Source of the DNA: CAWDMC01 sp963803295
GTDB lineage: Bacteria; Acidobacteriota; Terriglobia; UBA7540
DNA length: 64,000 nucleotides
Assembly (NCBI GenBank): GCA_963803295.1
Contig: CAWDMC010000003.1
Location: forward strand, 1-64,000
Direction: 5' to 3'
The notes beneath the pieces are model-generated. The model worked only from the letters and a program-made list of their open reading frames with translations. It ran no database searches and was not told where the DNA came from. Shown piece after piece: positions 63,293 through 64,000 of the stretch (the first letter of the stretch is position 1; each line of letters opens with the position of its first letter). Position numbers and translations under genes: made by a program.

Positions 63293-64000
63293 ATGTCAAT
63301 GAAAACTCCAAGTGATATGAGTAAGGAACAAAAAGTAGCGGTCTTCGACACCACGCTTAGGGACGGCGAACAAGCGGCCGGGACCCGACTTGGCAGCCGG
63401 GATAAGCTGACCCTGGCGCGACAGTTGGTGCGGCTAAAAGTCGACGTTATCGAGGCGGGCTATCCCGCCTCTTCGCCCGAAGACTTCGAGGCGGTCAAGC
63501 GGATCGCGCAGGAGATTGAAGGCCCGGTAATCTGTGGTCTGTCGCGCGCCGTGCCCGAGGACATCGAGGCCTGCGGCAAAGCGCTGGCCAGGGCCAAAAG
63601 GCCCCGCATTCACACCGGGATTGGCGTCTCGGATATTCACATCCTGGGGAAATTCCGCGACGAGAAGTATGGCAAGACCCTGGGCGAGAAGAAGGTCAAA
63701 ATGGTGCGGATGGCGGTAGACGCGGTCAAGCGCGCCCGCAGCTACGCCGATAGCGTCGAGTTTTACGCCGAAGACTCTGGCCGCGCCGACCCGACGTATC
63801 TCTACGAAGTGGTTGAGGCCGCCATCGATGCCGGCGCGACCGTGGTGAACATTCCCGATACCACCGGCTACGCCGTGCCGGAGCAATACGGGGCGCTCAT
63901 TCTCGGTATTCGCGAGAACGTCAAGAATATCCAGCGAGCCACCATCAGCGTCCACTGCCACGACGACTTGGGAATGGCGGTGGCCAACTCGCTGGCCGGC
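63293..64000 (+). CDS. leuA: 2-isopropylmalate synthase LeuA, 3' end beyond the window
   Basis: LeuA condenses 2-oxoisovalerate with acetyl-CoA, the first step of leucine synthesis. The first 236 residues are visible from ATG 63293, behind ACGGGAGG, and the frame is open to the window edge. The signature VAVFDTTLRDGEQ is near residue 15, NIPDTTGYAVP lies in the middle and SVHCHDDLGMAVANSL near the end. These are the metal and substrate-binding motifs of the LeuA/CimA/HMG-lyase-like TIM barrel. Citramalate or homocitrate synthases share the motifs; the GEQAAGTRLG region and overall spacing favour LeuA. Confidence 0.9.
   Translation, partial: MSMKTPSDMSKEQKVAVFDTTLRDGEQAAGTRLGSRDKLTLARQLVRLKVDVIEAGYPASSPEDFEAVKRIAQEIEGPVICGLSRAVPEDIEACGKALARAKRPRIHTGIGVSDIHILGKFRDEKYGKTLGEKKVKMVRMAVDAVKRARSYADSVEFYAEDSGRADPTYLYEVVEAAIDAGATVVNIPDTTGYAVPEQYGALILGIRENVKNIQRATISVHCHDDLGMAVANSLAG

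Overview
The window looks like the chromosome of an Acidobacteriota (Solibacter/Bryobacter-like) bacterium. The right half carries very large outer-membrane receptors with an N-terminal carboxypeptidase-regulatory-like domain and no SusD partner, pairs of FG-GAP/ASPIC-UnbV (CRTAC1-type) secreted proteins, a run of exported TPR proteins, and many exported glycosidases. This combination is typical of that phylum. The assignment is inferred from gene families only; there is no rRNA in the window.

Region 1 (1-3676) is most of an IS21-family insertion sequence with four genes instead of two: a ParB-like gene overlapping istA, then istB, then a small gene with a strong ribosome binding site. Its left end lies outside the window.

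Region 2 (about 3.7-10.6 kb) is a hairpin-rich, gene-poor accessory segment. About 6 kb of it lies between two imperfect direct repeats (4483-4610 and 10505-10630) and ends in an excisionase-integrase pair. It also holds a DUF3800 gene, three small unknown genes (one of 57 codons, translationally coupled to the next), and two long structured non-coding blocks.

Region 3 (10.9-21.3 kb, all minus strand) is a defence-type operon: hsdR, KAP P-loop NTPase, hsdM, hsdS, a TIGR02391 protein and a DUF4268 nuclease-like protein, followed by an exported trypsin-like protease. hsdR and the TIGR02391 gene are both frameshifted as given, so the restriction activity may be lost while methylation could persist. 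A tRNA-Val(GAC) follows at 21.7 kb.

Region 4 (21.8-28.2 kb) is a graveyard of mobile DNA: two broken REP-associated (RAYT) transposases with a REP/BIME, an IS110 fragment, an RHS tip, an intact VapBC module and an N-truncated integrase that abuts the chromosome-like rhaT gene.

Region 5 (28.2-62.8 kb) is a carbohydrate-utilisation region. It has a RhaT-type symporter, two TonB-dependent receptors, two WbsX/GH99-like proteins, a GH172 (DUF2961) enzyme, several (alpha/alpha)6-barrel glycosidases and a Tat-exported TIM-barrel glycosidase. It also has two CRTAC1 proteins, six exported TPR proteins, a GntR/FadR regulator and an unusual IclR-HTH/periplasmic-binding-domain regulator. The likely division of labour is extracellular and periplasmic breakdown, TonB-dependent uptake, then sugar/proton symport. 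The substrate cannot be read from the sequence.

Region 6 (63293 to the end) is the 5' part of leuA (2-isopropylmalate synthase), a core gene cut by the window edge.

Several genes that would otherwise be intact (hsdR, TIGR02391, a glycosidase) differ from their families by single small frameshifts. Either real decay or assembly error could explain this, and read-level data would decide.
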